From Streptomyces exfoliatus (lineage in GTDB: Bacteria > Actinomycetota > Actinomycetes > Streptomycetales > Streptomycetaceae): a stretch of DNA of 64,000 nucleotides. The stretch's first letter is position 1. Each line of letters begins with the position of its first letter. The translations under genes were made by a program, and so were the position numbers. The notes below the pieces were generated by a model, which saw nothing but the letters and a program-made list of their open reading frames with translations, ran no database searches and was not told where the DNA came from. The DNA lies in the NCBI RefSeq assembly GCF_000725545.1, contig NZ_JNZP01000018.1:62001-126000 (forward strand). Direction: 5' to 3'. Positions 1 through 13,600 of this stretch are shown piece by piece.

Positions 1-303
1 CTTCGGCATGTCCGGATAGAAGTAGTTCTTCCGGGCGAAGCGGCACCACTCGGCGATCTCGCAGTGCAGCGCGAGGCCGATCTTGATGGCGGACTCGACG
101 CCGATCGCGTTGACGACCGGCAGCGAGCCGGGCATGCCGAGGCAGGTCGGGCAGGTCTGCGAGTTCGGCTCCGCGCCCAGCTCGGTCGAGCAGCCGCAGA
201 ACATCTTCGTCCGGGTGCCGAGCTCGACATGGACCTCCAGGCCCATGACGGGGTCGTACTCGGCAAGCGCCGCTTCGTACGACAGCAGTTCAGTGACAGT
301 CAC
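1..303 (-). CDS. gatB: GatB, Asp/Glu-tRNA amidotransferase subunit B (partial, N-terminal 101 aa)
   Basis: Subunit B of the GatCAB amidotransferase, which converts misacylated Glu-tRNA(Gln) (and Asp-tRNA(Asn)) to the correct Gln/Asn form in the cytoplasm. Only the N-terminus is present; the gene runs off the left edge. Visible are the family opening [13 protein letters not shown], the zinc-binding Cys pairs (FCGCS, then CPTCLGMPG) and the block [19 protein letters not shown] chose the GTG at 303-301 because [19 protein letters not shown] is the usual streptomycete start; it lies 16 nt after the stop of the small membrane-protein gene. It belongs to the gatC-gatA-small ORF-gatB transcription unit. 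Confidence 0.96.
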   Translation of the reverse strand, partial: MTVTELLSYEAALAEYDPVMGLEVHVELGTRTKMFCGCSTELGAEPNSQTCPTCLGMPGSLPVVNAIGVESAIKIGLALHCEIAEWCRFARKNYFYPDMPK

Positions 304-319
304 GGTGAGACTTTCCCTC

Positions 320-562
320 TCAGCCCAGCAGGACGTCGTCGTCGCCCAGGCGCTTCAGCTCCCGGTAGAGGATCGCCAGGCCGGTAACGATGGCGGCGGC
401 GGACACCGCGGCGTCGACGAGCCGCAGCATGTCGCCGTCGTTGCGGGCCATCTTGGCCTGCTTGGCGACGCTGACCGCGCCGAACGCGGTGGTGGCCAGC
501 GAGACGTAGACGCCGGTCTTCGACTTCTTGAAGTTCTTGGCCTTCTTTGCCATGGCACTCAC
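320..562 (-). CDS. Small membrane-associated protein between gatA and gatB
   Basis: An 80-aa protein of unknown function. The N-terminus is short and strongly basic ([14 protein letters not shown]), followed by two hydrophobic stretches at about residues 17-33 and 48-67, the second being the better membrane segment, and an acidic C-terminus (GDDDVLLG). The GTG start at 562 overlaps the gatA stop by 4 nt (GTGA), and a GAGGAGG ribosome-binding site sits 10 nt upstream, so translation is probably coupled to gatA. An internal ATG at 553 is an alternative start. Being embedded in the gat operon suggests co-regulation with amidotransferase synthesis, but nothing in the sequence gives a biochemical role. 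Confidence 0.75.
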   Translation of the reverse strand: MSAMAKKAKNFKKSKTGVYVSLATTAFGAVSVAKQAKMARNDGDMLRLVDAAVSAAAIVTGLAILYRELKRLGDDDVLLG

Positions 563-2055
563 AGCGACGGAGCCTCCTCAAGCAGCGGATGCCCCCACTT
601 TTCCACGAACGCGGCCTCGACGGCGGCGCCGACCTTGTACAGCCGGTCGTCCTTCATGGCGGGAGCGATGATCTGCAGGCCGACCGGCAGACCGTCCTCG
701 GGCGCCAGGCCGCAGGGCAGCGACATGGCGGCGTTGCCGGCCAGGTTGGTCGGGATGGTGCACAGGTCCGCGAGGTACATCGCCATCGGGTCGTCGGCGC
801 GCTCGCCGATCGGGAAGGCGGTGGTGGGCGTCGTCGGGGAGACGATCACGTCCACCTCCTCGAAGGCCTTCTCGAACTCGCGGGTGATGAGCGTGCGGAC
901 CTTCTGGGCCGAGCCGTAGTACGCGTCGTAGTAGCCGGAGCTGAGCGCGTACGTACCGAGGATGATGCGGCGCTTGACCTCGTCGCCGAAGCCGGCCTCA
1001 CGGGTGAGGGCGGTGACGTCCTCGGCGGACCGCGTGCCGTCGTCGCCGACCCGCAGGCCGTAGCGCATGGCGTCGAAGCGGGCCAGGTTCGAGGAGCACT
1101 CGGACGGCGCGATCAGGTAGTACGCCGAAAGGGCGAGATCGAAGGTCGGGCAGTCCAGCTCGACGATCTCGGCGCCCAGCGACCTGAGCAGCTCGACGGA
1201 CTCGTCGAAGCGCTGCACGACACCGGCCTGGTAGCCCTCGCCGCGGAACTGCTTGACGACGCCGACGCGCATGCCGCCGACGGAGCCGCTCAGGGCCGCC
1301 TCGACGACCGGCGGGACCGGGGCGTCGATGGAGGTCGAGTCGAGCGGGTCGTGTCCGGCGATGGCCTCGTGGAGGAGGGCCGCGTCCAGGACCGTGCGGG
1401 CGCAGGGGCCGCCCTGGTCGAGGGAGGACGAGAAGGCCACCATGCCGTAGCGGGAGACGCCGCCGTAGGTCGGCTTGACGCCGACGGTGCCGGTGACGGC
1501 GGCGGGCTGGCGGATGGAGCCGCCGGTGTCCGTGCCGATGGCGAGGGGGGCCTCGTACGCGGCGAGCGCGGCGGAGGAGCCGCCGCCGGAGCCGCCGGGG
1601 ATCCGGGTCAGGTCCCAGGGGTTTCCGGTGGGGCCGTACGCGCTGTTCTCCGTGGAGGAGCCCATCGCGAACTCGTCCATGTTGGTCTTGCCGAGGATGA
1701 CGACGTCGGCGGCCTTGAGGTTCTTGACCAGGGTCGCGTCGTACGGCGGGATCCAGCCCTCCAGGATCTTCGAGCCCACGGTCGTCGGCATGCCGACGGT
1801 GGTGAAGATGTCCTTGAGCGCGAGCGGCACACCGGCGAGGGGGCCGAGCTTCTCGCCGCGGGCACGCTTCTCGTCCACGGCGCGGGCCTGGGCGAGGGCG
1901 CCCTCACGGTCGACGTGCAGGAAGGCGTGGACCTTCTCGTCGACGGCCTCGATGCGGGCGAGGTGTGCCTCGGTGACCTCGACGGCCGTCAGGTCGCCTG
2001 CGGCGATCCTGCGGGCGATCTCGGCCGCGGTGAGCTTGATGATGTTGTCCGTCAT
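559..2055 (-). CDS. gatA: GatA, amidotransferase subunit A (glutamine amidase)
   Basis: Catalytic amidase of GatCAB: it hydrolyses glutamine and channels ammonia to GatB for transamidation of Glu-tRNA(Gln)/Asp-tRNA(Asn). The 498-aa length is normal. The amidase-signature core is present: the Lys of [10 protein letters not shown], the Gly/Ser-rich stretch [10 protein letters not shown] with the cis-Ser, and [12 protein letters not shown] carrying the nucleophilic Ser. The ATG at 2055 has a GGGAGG ribosome-binding site and lies 5 nt after gatC. Its stop overlaps the start of the downstream small membrane gene. Reliance on this route fits an actinomycete lacking GlnRS. Confidence 0.97.
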   Translation of the reverse strand: MTDNIIKLTAAEIARRIAAGDLTAVEVTEAHLARIEAVDEKVHAFLHVDREGALAQARAVDEKRARGEKLGPLAGVPLALKDIFTTVGMPTTVGSKILEGWIPPYDATLVKNLKAADVVILGKTNMDEFAMGSSTENSAYGPTGNPWDLTRIPGGSGGGSSAALAAYEAPLAIGTDTGGSIRQPAAVTGTVGVKPTYGGVSRYGMVAFSSSLDQGGPCARTVLDAALLHEAIAGHDPLDSTSIDAPVPPVVEAALSGSVGGMRVGVVKQFRGEGYQAGVVQRFDESVELLRSLGAEIVELDCPTFDLALSAYYLIAPSECSSNLARFDAMRYGLRVGDDGTRSAEDVTALTREAGFGDEVKRRIILGTYALSSGYYDAYYGSAQKVRTLITREFEKAFEEVDVIVSPTTPTTAFPIGERADDPMAMYLADLCTIPTNLAGNAAMSLPCGLAPEDGLPVGLQIIAPAMKDDRLYKVGAAVEAAFVEKWGHPLLEEAPSL

Positions 2056-2060
2056 GACTG

Positions 2061-2357
2061 TTAGTCCTCCCCCAGGATCTGCGGCACCTTGAAACGCTGC
2101 TGCTCCTGGGCCGGGGCGCCGGAGAGCGCCTGCTCGGGGGTGAGCGACGGACGGACCTCGTCCGCGCGCATGACATTGGTCAGCGGCAGCGGGTGGGAGG
2201 TCGGCGGTACGTCTTGGTCGGCGACCTCGGAGACGCGGGCGACCGCGCCGATGATGTCGTCGAGCTGGCCGGCGAAGTGATCGAGTTCTTCGCCCTTCAG
2301 CTCCAGACGCGCCAGCCGTGCGAGGTGGGCGACCTCCTCGCGCGTGATGCCAGGCAT
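2061..2357 (-). CDS. gatC: GatC, amidotransferase subunit C
   Basis: Small 98-aa subunit that wraps around GatA and GatB and stabilises the amidotransferase. It shows the family opening [20 protein letters not shown], a central [14 protein letters not shown] helix and the C-terminal extended region with LRADEV-like ([17 protein letters not shown]) and FKVPQIL motifs. The ATG at 2357 was chosen over longer open sequence upstream because the family begins exactly there. It is the first gene of the gatC-gatA-small ORF-gatB unit, 106 nt downstream of rmdB. Confidence 0.95.
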   Translation of the reverse strand: MPGITREEVAHLARLARLELKGEELDHFAGQLDDIIGAVARVSEVADQDVPPTSHPLPLTNVMRADEVRPSLTPEQALSGAPAQEQQRFKVPQILGED

Positions 2358-2463
2358 GCGGATCCTCACGGGGTGAGCTTGATGGTGTGGCCCCATCCTA
2401 TGGGGCCGGTGCCGCTGCCCGTGAAACGGTTTGCCCGGCGTCCGGGTGCCGGGCGGGGCCGTC

Positions 2464-4599
2464 CTACGGGACGACCTGGCCGGAGGGGTGGTCGAGCCGG
2501 CCCGCGGCCTGGTCGAGTTCGGCCTGGGCGGCGATGTCGGCGGGGCGGCGCCAGCCGTGCTCGCCGCGGGCGAGCAGCCAGGCGGTCGCCTCGACGGGCG
2601 GCATCGCGGCGGCGACCAGCCAGCCCTGGACGGCGTCGCAGCCCAGGTCACGCAGGCGTTCCCAGGTCTCGTCGTCCTCCACGCCCTCGGCGACGACGAG
2701 GAGGCCGAGGGAGTGGGCGAGGTCGACGGTGCAGCGGACGATCTCGGCGTCCTCGGTGTCGACGGCCAGCCGGGCGACGAAGGAGCGGTCGATCTTCAGT
2801 TCGCTGACGGGGAGCCGGCGCAGATGGACGAGGGAGGAGTACCCGGTGCCGAAGTCGTCGAGGGACATCTTGACGCCGTGGCCGGTGAGGCCGTTGAGCG
2901 TGTCGGCGGCCCGCTGGGGGTCCTCCAGGAGCACGTGCTCCGTTATCTCCAGCTGGAGCGCTCCGGCCGGGACGCCGTGGCGGGCCAGCCGGGCGGCGAC
3001 GGCGCCCGCGAACCCGGGGGTGTGCACGTCGCGCGGCGAGACGTTGACGGCGACCGGGACGTTGAGCCCCTGGGCGCGCCAGCGGGCGACCTGGGCGAGG
3101 GCGGTCTCCAGGACGTACTCGGTGAGGTGGGGCATCAGTCCCGAGGACTCGGCGATGGCGATGAACTCGTCGGGCGGGACCTTTCCGCGCTCGGGGTGCA
3201 CCCAGCGGACGAGGGCTTCGAGGCCCGCGACCTGGCCGTCGAAGCGGACCTTGGGCTGGTAGTGCAGTTCGACCTCGCCCGCGTCGAGGGCGCGGCGCAG
3301 GTCGCCGAGGAGGCCGAGCCGGTCCGGCGTGTTGGAGTCGCGCTTGGACTCGTAGACCTCGACGCCGGTGCGGTCCCGCTTGGCCTGGTACATGGCGACG
3401 TCGGCGCGGCGCAGCAGGCCTTCGGCGTCGAGGGCGTGGTCGGGGAAGACGGCGACGCCCGCGCTGGCCTCCAGGACGAGGGTGAGCCCGTCGAGGTCGA
3501 GCGGGGAGGAGAGCTCGGCGACGAGGTGGCGGGCGACGCGCTGGGCGCTGGTGGTGGAGTCGGCGGTGGGCAGCAGGACGGCGAACTCGTCGCCGCCGAG
3601 CCGGGCGGCCTCGGCGCCGCGTGGCAGGGCGAGGCGCAGCCGGTCGGCGATCTGGAGGAGCAGCCGGTCGCCCGCGAGGTGTCCGAGCGTGTCGTTGACC
3701 GACCGGAAGCGGTCGAGGTCGATCAGGACGAGGGCGGCGCGGGCTCCCTGGCCCTCGGCCTCCTCCAGGGCGGTCCAGGCCCGCTCCAGGAGCCACTGGC
3801 GGTTGGGCAGCCCGGTCAGCGGGTCGCGCAGCTGTTCCTCCGCGCGGGCGCGGGCGATCCACAGGGTGGAGTCGAGAGCGATGAGGGGGACGGCGAAGAG
3901 CGGCAGCAGGACCGGTCTGCTGACGGCGACGACGCAGATCAGCGGGGTGATGCCGAGGAGGGCGACGGCGACGAGGCCCTGCCGGAGGAGGGCGGTGCGG
4001 GCGACCGTGGGCAGTCCGCGGCCCTGGGGGGCGAGCGTGTACCACAGGAGGAGGCGGGTCACCACGAGATAGGTGGCCGCGGCGAGCACGACTTCCGGGA
4101 GGTCCCCGATCGTCCAGTCGAGGGGCTGCCAGGGCTGTTCGACGCTGGGTACGTCTCCGAAGAGGGCGAGGACGAGGGCGGCGGCCGCGACTCCGATGAC
4201 GTCGGCGGCGCCGTGCAGCAGGCCCTGGCGCCAGCGGTGCCGGCGGGCGGCGCCGACCAGGGCGACGACGGTCAGCGAGACGAGTCCCGCGGGGACCCAG
4301 CCGTACAGCAGCAGGACGGCGAGGGTGAGCGCGGCGCCGGAGCCGGTGCCGCCCCACCAGCGGTCGCGGCCCAGGGCGACCAGATGGCCGACGATCAGGC
4401 CGGTGAGGACGGCGAGGGACCAGCCGACCACCCCGGCGGGGAAGAGTCCGTGGCCGGTGCTCAGGGCCCGCTGGAGCCCCGCGACGAGCACGACGGCGGC
4501 GATGCCCACCACGGCTGCGGGCAGCCGGGAGGTGAAGCCCAGGGAGACCACACGGCCGTACGGCCGTGCGACCGGGGCGGCGCTCTCGGTCGGTTCCAT
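2464..4599 (-). CDS. rmdB: Membrane GGDEF-EAL protein, c-di-GMP phosphodiesterase RmdB type
   Basis: A 711-aa integral membrane protein of cyclic di-GMP turnover. Residues about 25-245 hold roughly eight hydrophobic segments. The GGDEF domain follows ([11 protein letters not shown], intact GGDEF at 335-339), then an EAL domain with EALVRW at 461-466, NVS at 519-521, [10 protein letters not shown] at 581-590 and AEGVED near 638. Both catalytic signatures are intact. Position next to gatC and ligA matches S. coelicolor RmdB, reported as a c-di-GMP phosphodiesterase affecting development; the symbol rests on that. An in-frame start exists at 4653, but the ATG at 4599 has a strong GAGAGGGA ribosome-binding site and was preferred. 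Confidence 0.88.
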   Translation of the reverse strand: MEPTESAAPVARPYGRVVSLGFTSRLPAAVVGIAAVVLVAGLQRALSTGHGLFPAGVVGWSLAVLTGLIVGHLVALGRDRWWGGTGSGAALTLAVLLLYGWVPAGLVSLTVVALVGAARRHRWRQGLLHGAADVIGVAAAALVLALFGDVPSVEQPWQPLDWTIGDLPEVVLAAATYLVVTRLLLWYTLAPQGRGLPTVARTALLRQGLVAVALLGITPLICVVAVSRPVLLPLFAVPLIALDSTLWIARARAEEQLRDPLTGLPNRQWLLERAWTALEEAEGQGARAALVLIDLDRFRSVNDTLGHLAGDRLLLQIADRLRLALPRGAEAARLGGDEFAVLLPTADSTTSAQRVARHLVAELSSPLDLDGLTLVLEASAGVAVFPDHALDAEGLLRRADVAMYQAKRDRTGVEVYESKRDSNTPDRLGLLGDLRRALDAGEVELHYQPKVRFDGQVAGLEALVRWVHPERGKVPPDEFIAIAESSGLMPHLTEYVLETALAQVARWRAQGLNVPVAVNVSPRDVHTPGFAGAVAARLARHGVPAGALQLEITEHVLLEDPQRAADTLNGLTGHGVKMSLDDFGTGYSSLVHLRRLPVSELKIDRSFVARLAVDTEDAEIVRCTVDLAHSLGLLVVAEGVEDDETWERLRDLGCDAVQGWLVAAAMPPVEATAWLLARGEHGWRRPADIAAQAELDQAAGRLDHPSGQVVP

Positions 4600-4917
4600 T
4601 CCCGTCCCTCTCACAGGCGGCGGTGCCGTCGGTGTGCGATGGGCCGCGGTCACGCGGCCGTCCGTCGTCCGGCCGTCCGCCGCACGCCGGCCGGCCGAGG
4701 GCTCAGCCGGTCGTTCCTCGTGCCACGGGGCCGTCGTCCTACGCCACGACCGGCAGAGCCCTCGCGCGGCCGTGCAGGACGAGACGCACGGTCACCACAC
4801 TAGGCCGCCGAGGGCTCCGACGGGCAGCGCTCTCCCTGTCTTGCCCGAATGCGGCCCGCCCACCCGTAACGATCTGGTATGCGCCGAACGGGTGAGCTTC
4901 GCGAGAGGTTCGGGTCC
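4600..4917. other. Gene-free 318-bp stretch between ligA and rmdB
   Basis: No supportable gene. Codon bias breaks down here, and the GC-rich direct and inverted repeats around 4650-4700 (GGCCGTCCG-type units) look like spacer. A TAGTGT hexamer on the minus strand (4802-4797) could be a -10 box for rmdB with a leader of about 200 nt, but no convincing -35 is visible. I see no clear terminator for ligA. Confidence 0.4.
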
Positions 4918-8153
<3,236 letters not shown>

Positions 8154-8155
8154 GT

Positions 8156-8854
8156 CTACCGCCCCGGACGGACGGTGAGGTCGTTGATCTCGGCGTCGCG
8201 CGGCAGGTCGATCGCCGTGAGGATCGCCGTGGCGACCGACTCCGGGTCGATCCATCGCGACGGGTCGTACTCCTTGCCCTCCTGCTGGTGCACCTTCGCC
8301 TGCATCGGGCTCGCGGTGCGGCCCGGGTAGACCGAGGTGACCCGCACCCCGTTGGCGTGCTCCTCGTGCCGCAGGGAGTCCGCGAGGGCCTTGAGGCCGT
8401 GCTTGGAGGCGGCGTAGGCGCCCCACTCGGCGTGCGCGTTGAGCCCGGCGCCCGAGTTCACGAAGACGACATGGCCCTGCGAGACCCGGAGCTGGGGCAG
8501 GAGGTGCCGGGTCAGCTCGGCGGGTGCGATCAGGTTGACGTTGAGCTGGTGGTGCCAGGTCTTCGGGGTGAGGTCGCCGATGGGCCCGAGGTCGACGACG
8601 CCCGCGATGTGCAGCAGGCTGTCCACCCGCTCGGGCATGGTCTGGTGCGAGAACGCCCAGGAGAGCCGGTCCGGGTCCGCGAGATCCCCCACGAGCGTCC
8701 GGGCCCCGGGGAACTCCGCGGCGAGCTCCTTGGCCCGCCCCGCGTCGCGCGCGTGGAGCACGAGTTCGTCCCCGCGCGCGTGGAGGCGGCGCGCGACGGC
8801 CGCGCCGATGCCGGAACCGGCTCCGGTGATCACATGTGTAGCCATGGGAGCCAT
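8156..8854 (-). CDS. Short-chain dehydrogenase/reductase (SDR family)
   Basis: A 232-aa classical SDR. It has the Rossmann motif TGAGSGIG near the N-terminus, an NxxA-like segment (LLHIAGVVD, with His in the Asn position), the catalytic Ser region VVFVNSGAG and the catalytic YAASK. It should be an NAD(P)-dependent oxidoreductase; the substrate cannot be read from sequence. It sits in a minus-strand run: 7 nt after the LOG-like gene and 2 nt before the MetE-like gene. Two in-frame ATGs, 8854 (MAPMATHVITG) and 8845 (MATHVITG), are both possible starts and neither has a clear ribosome-binding site. Confidence 0.85.
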   Translation of the reverse strand: MAPMATHVITGAGSGIGAAVARRLHARGDELVLHARDAGRAKELAAEFPGARTLVGDLADPDRLSWAFSHQTMPERVDSLLHIAGVVDLGPIGDLTPKTWHHQLNVNLIAPAELTRHLLPQLRVSQGHVVFVNSGAGLNAHAEWGAYAASKHGLKALADSLRHEEHANGVRVTSVYPGRTASPMQAKVHQQEGKEYDPSRWIDPESVATAILTAIDLPRDAEINDLTVRPGR

Positions 8855-8861
8855 GCTCGCA

Positions 8862-9401
8862 TCAGCGGGAGGCGATGTTCTCCTCCAGGTGGGCGAGTGC
8901 CGTCGGGGCGTCGTCCGCGAAGAAGACGAGGTCGGTGAGCGGGATCGGCAGGAAGCCCTCCTCGTTCATGCGGTGGAACTGGGTCTTCAGTCCGTCGTAG
9001 AAGCCCGCCGTGTTCAGCAGGACCACCGGCTTCGCGTGCTTGCCGTGCTTCTTCAGTTCCAGGATCTCGGTCGCCTCGTCGAGGGTTCCGGTGCCGCCGA
9101 CCATGATCACGATCGCGTCGGACTTCGCGAGGAGCAGCGCCTTGCGCTCGGCCAGGTCGCCGGCGATGACCATCTGGTCCGCCTGCGGGCGGGCCTTGTG
9201 GGCGAGGAAGTCGACGGAGACGCCGACGAGCCGGCCGCCGGCCTCCTCCACACCGTCCGCGACGACCTTCATCAGACCGGTGTCGGACCCGCCCCAGACC
9301 AGCGTGTGGCCGGCCTTGCCGAGGAGGCGGGCGAATTCCCGCGCGGGGGCCGTGTAGCGCTCGTCGAGGTCGGCCGCGGAGAGGAAGACACAGATGTTCA
9401 T
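8862..9401 (-). CDS. LOG/TIGR00730-family Rossmann-fold protein
   Basis: A 179-aa protein related to the LOG family (cytokinin riboside 5'-monophosphate phosphoribohydrolases, often misnamed lysine decarboxylases). The family motifs are WGGSDTGLMKVVADG and a PGGxGTxxE-like element that reads VGGTGTLDE, so the leading Pro is Val while the Gly/Thr and Glu are kept. These proteins cleave the N-glycosidic bond of nucleoside monophosphates. The ATG at 9401 is preceded by GGGGCG and begins the canonical MNICVFLSA strand. It starts the minus-strand run continuing into the SDR and MetE-like genes. Confidence 0.82.
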   Translation of the reverse strand: MNICVFLSAADLDERYTAPAREFARLLGKAGHTLVWGGSDTGLMKVVADGVEEAGGRLVGVSVDFLAHKARPQADQMVIAGDLAERKALLLAKSDAIVIMVGGTGTLDEATEILELKKHGKHAKPVVLLNTAGFYDGLKTQFHRMNEEGFLPIPLTDLVFFADDAPTALAHLEENIASR

Positions 9402-9498
9402 CGCCCCACCGTAGGCCCTGACCAGCGGCTTCCAAGATTCTTCGGGAAATACCGGTGTGTGGCGATGAGTTCCGGTGACGGGCCGGGTCTGCCCTGGC

Positions 9499-10287
9499 AT
9501 GAACGAGGTGGACATCGCGCTGCGCAGGCTCCGGGGACGGGTCACGTCACTGGACGGGACGCCGATCGCGTACGAGAGGTACGGGGACGGGCCGCCGCTC
9601 GTCCTGGTGAGCGGCGCTCTGGGGACGGCCACGGCGGAGCGGCCGCTCGGCCTGCTGCTGGCCCGGCGCTTCTCGGTGCTCGCGTACGACCGGAGGGGCC
9701 GCGGCGGGAGCGGTGACACCGCGCCGTACGCGGTGGAACGGGAGTACGAGGACCTGGCGGCGGTGGTCGCGGAGGCGGGCGGCGAGCCGGCCCTGCACGG
9801 GACGGGGACGGGGGGCGCCCTGGTGCTCGGAGCGCTGGCGGCCGGGCTCTCGGCCGGGCCCGTGTCGGTGTACGAGCCGCCCTACTCGCCGGAGGCCGCG
9901 GCGCGGTACCGCGGGGCGGCGGCGCTGCTCGACCGGGGGCGGCGGGGCGCGGCGCTCGACCTGTTCCTCGCCGACTCGGCGGTGCCTCCGGAGCTGCGGC
10001 CGGGCGTCGTGGAACTCGCGCACACCCTGGCGTACGACCATGCCGTCCTCGGCGACGGGACGGTTCCGGCGCGGCACCTCGCCCGGGTCCACGCGCGCGT
10101 ACTGGTGGTCGACGGGGGCGCGAGCCCGGCGGGGTCCCGTAGCGCGGCCCGTGCCCTGACGGCCGCCCTCCCCCGGGCCCGCCACCGCACCCTGACGGGC
10201 CAGACGCACGAGGTGGCCCCGCACGTCCTGGCCCCGGTCCTGGAGGAGTTCCTGGCGGAGGAACGGGAGACGAGCGAGGCGGCTTAG
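9499..10287 (+). CDS. Alpha/beta-hydrolase fold protein lacking the nucleophilic serine
   Basis: A 262-aa protein of the alpha/beta-hydrolase superfamily: [18 protein letters not shown] (strand and oxyanion region), [12 protein letters not shown] and a C-terminal [18 protein letters not shown] carrying the expected catalytic His. At the nucleophile elbow, where relatives read G-x-S-x-G, it reads HGTGTGG, so Gly103 occupies the serine position. It may therefore be non-catalytic or use another chemistry. An upstream GTG at 9475 is an alternative start; no strong ribosome-binding site separates them. Its TAG overlaps the convergent mnmA stop by 2 nt. Confidence 0.8.
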   Translation: MNEVDIALRRLRGRVTSLDGTPIAYERYGDGPPLVLVSGALGTATAERPLGLLLARRFSVLAYDRRGRGGSGDTAPYAVEREYEDLAAVVAEAGGEPALHGTGTGGALVLGALAAGLSAGPVSVYEPPYSPEAAARYRGAAALLDRGRRGAALDLFLADSAVPPELRPGVVELAHTLAYDHAVLGDGTVPARHLARVHARVLVVDGGASPAGSRSAARALTAALPRARHRTLTGQTHEVAPHVLAPVLEEFLAEERETSEAA

Positions 10288-11432
10288 GCCGTCGCGCCCT
10301 GCTCCACCGTGCGGCGGGTCGTCGTCGCGATCGTGGCGGAGCCCACCACGCGCGTGCCGTCGTAGAGGACGATCGCCTGGCCGGGGGCCACGCCCCGCAC
10401 CGGCTCGGTGAAGGCGACGGTGAGTTCGCCGTCCGTCAGGGACGCCGTCACCTCGGTCTCGCCGCCGTGGGCGCGGAGCTGGGCCGTGTAGCGGCCCTCG
10501 CCCTCCGGGGCGGTGCCGCACCAGCGGGGCTTGATCGCCGTCAGGCCGGTGACGTCCAGGGCCTCGACGGGGCCGACCGTCACCGTGTTGTTCACGGGCG
10601 AGATGTCGAGGACGTAGCGGGGCTTGCCGTCCGCCGCGGGGTGCCCGATCCGCAGGCCCTTGCGCTGGCCGATGGTGAAGCCGTACGCGCCCTCGTGGGT
10701 GCCGACCTTGGTACCGGCCTCGTCGACGATGTCGCCCTCGGCCTTGCCCAGGCGGGAGGCCAGGAAGCCCTGGGTGTCACCGTCGGCGATGAAGCAGATG
10801 TCGTGGCTGTCGGGCTTCTTCGCGACCGCGAGCCCGCGACGCTCGGCCTCGGCCCGGATCTCGTCCTTGGTGGTGAGGGTGTCGCCCAGCGGGAACATCG
10901 CGTGCGCCAGCTGCTTCTCGTCGAGCACGCCGAGGACGTACGACTGGTCCTTCGCCATGTCGGAGGCCCGGTGCAGCTCGCGGGTGCCGTCCTCGTTCAG
11001 GACGACCGTCGCGTAGTGGCCGGTGCAGACCGCGTCGAAGCCGAGGGCGAGCGCCTTGTCGAGCAGCGCCGCGAACTTGATCTTCTCGTTGCAGCGCAGG
11101 CACGGGTTGGGGGTGCGGCCGGCCTCGTACTCGGCGACGAAGTCGTCGACGACGTCCTCCCGGAACCGCTCGGCCAGGTCCCACACGTAGAAGGGGATGC
11201 CGATGACGTCGGCGGCCCTGCGCGCGTCACGGGAGTCCTCGATCGTGCAGCAGCCGCGCGCTCCGGTCCTGAAGGACTGCGGGTTCGCGGAGAGGGCGAG
11301 GTGCACGCCGGTGACGTCGTGGCCCGCTTCTGCGGCGCGGGCGGCGGCGACGGCGGAGTCCACTCCACCCGACATGGCGGCGAGTACCCGGAGGGGCTGG
11401 GTGCGGGGGCGCTGGGGCGGGGTCTGAGTCAT
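10284..11432 (-). CDS. mnmA: tRNA-specific 2-thiouridylase MnmA
   Basis: Catalyses ATP-dependent 2-thiolation of U34 in the anticodons of Lys, Glu and Gln tRNAs. It has the N-terminal PP-loop ([20 protein letters not shown]), the first catalytic Cys in [13 protein letters not shown] and the second in DICFIADGD, then the C-terminal beta-barrel tRNA-binding domain. At 382 aa it is normal length. The ATG at 11432 ([23 protein letters not shown]) was chosen over upstream open sequence. Its sulfur donor is probably the cysteine desulfurase encoded at 12217-13380 on the same strand. Confidence 0.95.
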   Translation of the reverse strand: MTQTPPQRPRTQPLRVLAAMSGGVDSAVAAARAAEAGHDVTGVHLALSANPQSFRTGARGCCTIEDSRDARRAADVIGIPFYVWDLAERFREDVVDDFVAEYEAGRTPNPCLRCNEKIKFAALLDKALALGFDAVCTGHYATVVLNEDGTRELHRASDMAKDQSYVLGVLDEKQLAHAMFPLGDTLTTKDEIRAEAERRGLAVAKKPDSHDICFIADGDTQGFLASRLGKAEGDIVDEAGTKVGTHEGAYGFTIGQRKGLRIGHPAADGKPRYVLDISPVNNTVTVGPVEALDVTGLTAIKPRWCGTAPEGEGRYTAQLRAHGGETEVTASLTDGELTVAFTEPVRGVAPGQAIVLYDGTRVVGSATIATTTRRTVEQGATA

Positions 11433-11493
11433 AGCCCTACCAGGGTACGGGGCGCCGGGAACCACAGTCGCGGTAGTAAGCGTTCTGGGTGGC

Positions 11494-12171
11494 ATGGGGA
11501 GCGAGTCGAGCGGGGCGGACCAGTCGGACGGGTCCAGCAGGCGGGTGGGGCGGCGCGCGGTGCTGCTCGGCGGCGGTGCGGCGGTGATCGGCGCCGCCGT
11601 ACTGGCCAGGGACGAGCTGGCGCGCGCCTGGTGGCGCCTGCCGGGGATGGAGAAGAAGCGGGTCGAGGGCGAGCTCGACCACCGGGCGGCCGAGTGGACC
11701 TCGGCCGCGCGGGCGAACTGGCGGCGGGCCGACCGGCCGGACGACTACCGGATCGACCGGGTCGTGATCCATGTCGTCCAGGGCAGTTACGCGACGGCCC
11801 TGAAGGTCTTCAAGAATCCGGGGCACGGCGCCGCCACGCACTACGTCGTCCGCAAGGACGGTCATGTGGCGCAGATGATCCGCGAGCTCGACGTCGCCTT
11901 CCACGCCGGCAACCGCGACATGAACGAGCGCAGCATCGGCATCGAGCACGAGGGCTTCGTCCACCGGCCGCAGGACTTCACGGCGGCGATGTACGCGGGG
12001 TCGGCGCGGCTCACGGCCGACATATGCGCCCGGCACGGGATACCCGTGGACCGGGAGCACGTCATCGGGCACGTGGAGGTCGAGGGCACCGACCACACCG
12101 ACCCGGGGCCGCACTGGGACTGGGACCGCTACATGAAGCTGGTGCGTGAGGCGTCCAAGACACGCGTGTGA
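11494..12171 (+). CDS. N-acetylmuramoyl-L-alanine amidase (PGRP/Amidase_2 family)
   Basis: A 225-aa exported peptidoglycan hydrolase predicted to cleave the amide bond between MurNAc and the stem peptide. The N-terminus has a twin-arginine-like signal ([19 protein letters not shown]). The Amidase_2 domain (about residues 75-215) shows the zinc ligands His in VVIHVVQGS, His in VIGHVEVEG and the C-terminal [13 protein letters not shown] element, plus the family's [11 protein letters not shown]. It lies between mnmA and the desulfurase on the opposite strand and has no obvious operon partners. Confidence 0.88.
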   Translation: MGSESSGADQSDGSSRRVGRRAVLLGGGAAVIGAAVLARDELARAWWRLPGMEKKRVEGELDHRAAEWTSAARANWRRADRPDDYRIDRVVIHVVQGSYATALKVFKNPGHGAATHYVVRKDGHVAQMIRELDVAFHAGNRDMNERSIGIEHEGFVHRPQDFTAAMYAGSARLTADICARHGIPVDREHVIGHVEVEGTDHTDPGPHWDWDRYMKLVREASKTRV

Positions 12172-12216
12172 GGGCCGGGGCCCTGGACGGGGCTCACGCG
12201 CCCGCGTGCTCGCGGC

Positions 12217-13380
12217 TCACGTGAGGCCGGCGGTCCTGGCCCGTTCGACGGCCGGGCCGATCGCCCCGGCGACCGCCGCGACGTCCTCCTTGGTGGAGGT
12301 GTGGCCGAGGGAGAAGCGCAAGGTGCCCCGGGCCAGGTCAGGGTCGGTGCCGGTGGCCAGCAGGACGTGGCTCGGCTGGGCGATGCCGGCGGTGCAGGCC
12401 GAACCGGTGGAGCAGGCGATCCCGGCGGCGTCGAGCAGCAGGAGCAGGGAGTCGCCCTCGCAGCCGGGGAAGGTGAAGTGGGCGTTGGCGGGGAGCCGCT
12501 CGACCGGGTCGCCGCCGAGGATCACGTCGGGGACGACCGCGCGGACGGCGGCGACGAGCTCGTCGCGCAGCGCGCCGACCTCGCGGGCGAACTCCTCGCG
12601 CCGTTCGGCGGCGAGCCGGGCGGCGACGGCGAACGCGGCGACGGCCGGCACGTCGAGGGTGCCGGAGCGGACGTGCCGCTCCTGGCCTCCGCCGTGCAGT
12701 ACGGGTACGGGGGTCTGCTCGCGGCCCAGGAGCAGGGCGCCGATGCCGTAGGGGCCGCCGATCTTGTGGCCGGACACGGTCATCGCGGCGAGCCCTGAGG
12801 CGGCGAAGTCGACCGGGACCTGACCGACGGCCTGGACCGCGTCGGCGTGCAGGGGGACGCCGAACTCGGCGGCGACATCGGCGAGTTCACGGACCGGCAT
12901 GATCGTGCCGATCTCGTTGTTCGCCCACATGACGGTGGCCAGGGCGACGGAGTCGGGGTCCCGGGCGATGGCCTCGCGCAGGGCATCGGGGTGGACGCGG
13001 CCGTGGCGGTCGACGGGGAGGTACTCGACGGTGGCGCCCTCGTGGGTGGCGAGCCAGTCGACGGCGTCGAGCACGGCGTGGTGCTCCACCGGGCTGGCCA
13101 GGACGCGGGTGCGGCGGGGGTCGGCGTCGCGGCGGGCCCAGTAGAGGCCCTTCACGGCGAGGTTGTCGGCCTCGGTGCCGCCGGAGGTGAGGACGACCTC
13201 GCTCGGCCGCGCGCCGAGCGCGGCGGCGAGCGTCTCGCGCCCTTCCTCGACGGTCCGCCGGGCGCGCCGTCCGGCGGCGTGCAGGGAGGAGGCGTTGCCC
13301 GTGACGGCGAGGTGGGCGGTCATCGCCTCGATCGCCTCGGGGAGCATGGGCGTGGTCGCGGCGTGGTCGAGGTAAGCCAT
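12217..13380 (-). CDS. Cysteine desulfurase (IscS/NifS family)
   Basis: A 387-aa PLP enzyme that removes sulfur from cysteine as an enzyme-bound persulfide. Visible motifs: the N-terminal [16 protein letters not shown] with the PLP-stacking His, the Schiff-base Lys in [15 protein letters not shown] and the catalytic-loop Cys in [10 protein letters not shown] near residue 330. The SSLH and GTxE-like elements ([11 protein letters not shown]) are intact. Proximity to mnmA on the same strand suggests it supplies sulfur for tRNA 2-thiouridine; a role in Fe-S assembly is also possible. It starts at an ATG with no longer plausible alternative. Confidence 0.92.
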   Translation of the reverse strand: MAYLDHAATTPMLPEAIEAMTAHLAVTGNASSLHAAGRRARRTVEEGRETLAAALGARPSEVVLTSGGTEADNLAVKGLYWARRDADPRRTRVLASPVEHHAVLDAVDWLATHEGATVEYLPVDRHGRVHPDALREAIARDPDSVALATVMWANNEIGTIMPVRELADVAAEFGVPLHADAVQAVGQVPVDFAASGLAAMTVSGHKIGGPYGIGALLLGREQTPVPVLHGGGQERHVRSGTLDVPAVAAFAVAARLAAERREEFAREVGALRDELVAAVRAVVPDVILGGDPVERLPANAHFTFPGCEGDSLLLLLDAAGIACSTGSACTAGIAQPSHVLLATGTDPDLARGTLRFSLGHTSTKEDVAAVAGAIGPAVERARTAGLT

Positions 13381-13562
13381 GGTGGGTCGATTCTACGAGC
13401 CCGTGATGGCGGGCCCTGCGGGTGGCCTGATTACGCCGCTGCCCGGGGGCGGTTTCGGGGGCCGGCCCGGGCGCCCGAGTGACTTCCGGACGGTGGGGCG
13501 GCCCGGGAGTGCCGCCCGCCTCGGCGCCTGACCGTGGAGGGCCCGGAGTGCCGTCCGCGTCG

Positions 13563-13584
13563 GGGCCCCGGGTGTCCGGGGCCC
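13563..13584 (-). terminator. Hairpin downstream of the thioesterase gene
   Basis: Perfect 9-bp stem GGGCCCCGG / CCGGGGCCC around a GTGT loop, 16 nt beyond the thioesterase stop codon on the minus strand. It lacks a T-run, as is common in Streptomyces. The surrounding 13485-13570 also contains two imperfect copies of a GCCCGG(G)AGTGCCG-type repeat. Confidence 0.6.
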
Positions 13585-13600
13585 TCGTCCTTCGTACGAA

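Noticed and set aside
4600..4653. Upstream extension of the GGDEF-EAL gene to the ATG-like start at 4653.
   Set aside because: The added 18 residues are not family-like, and the ATG at 4599 has a much better ribosome-binding site.
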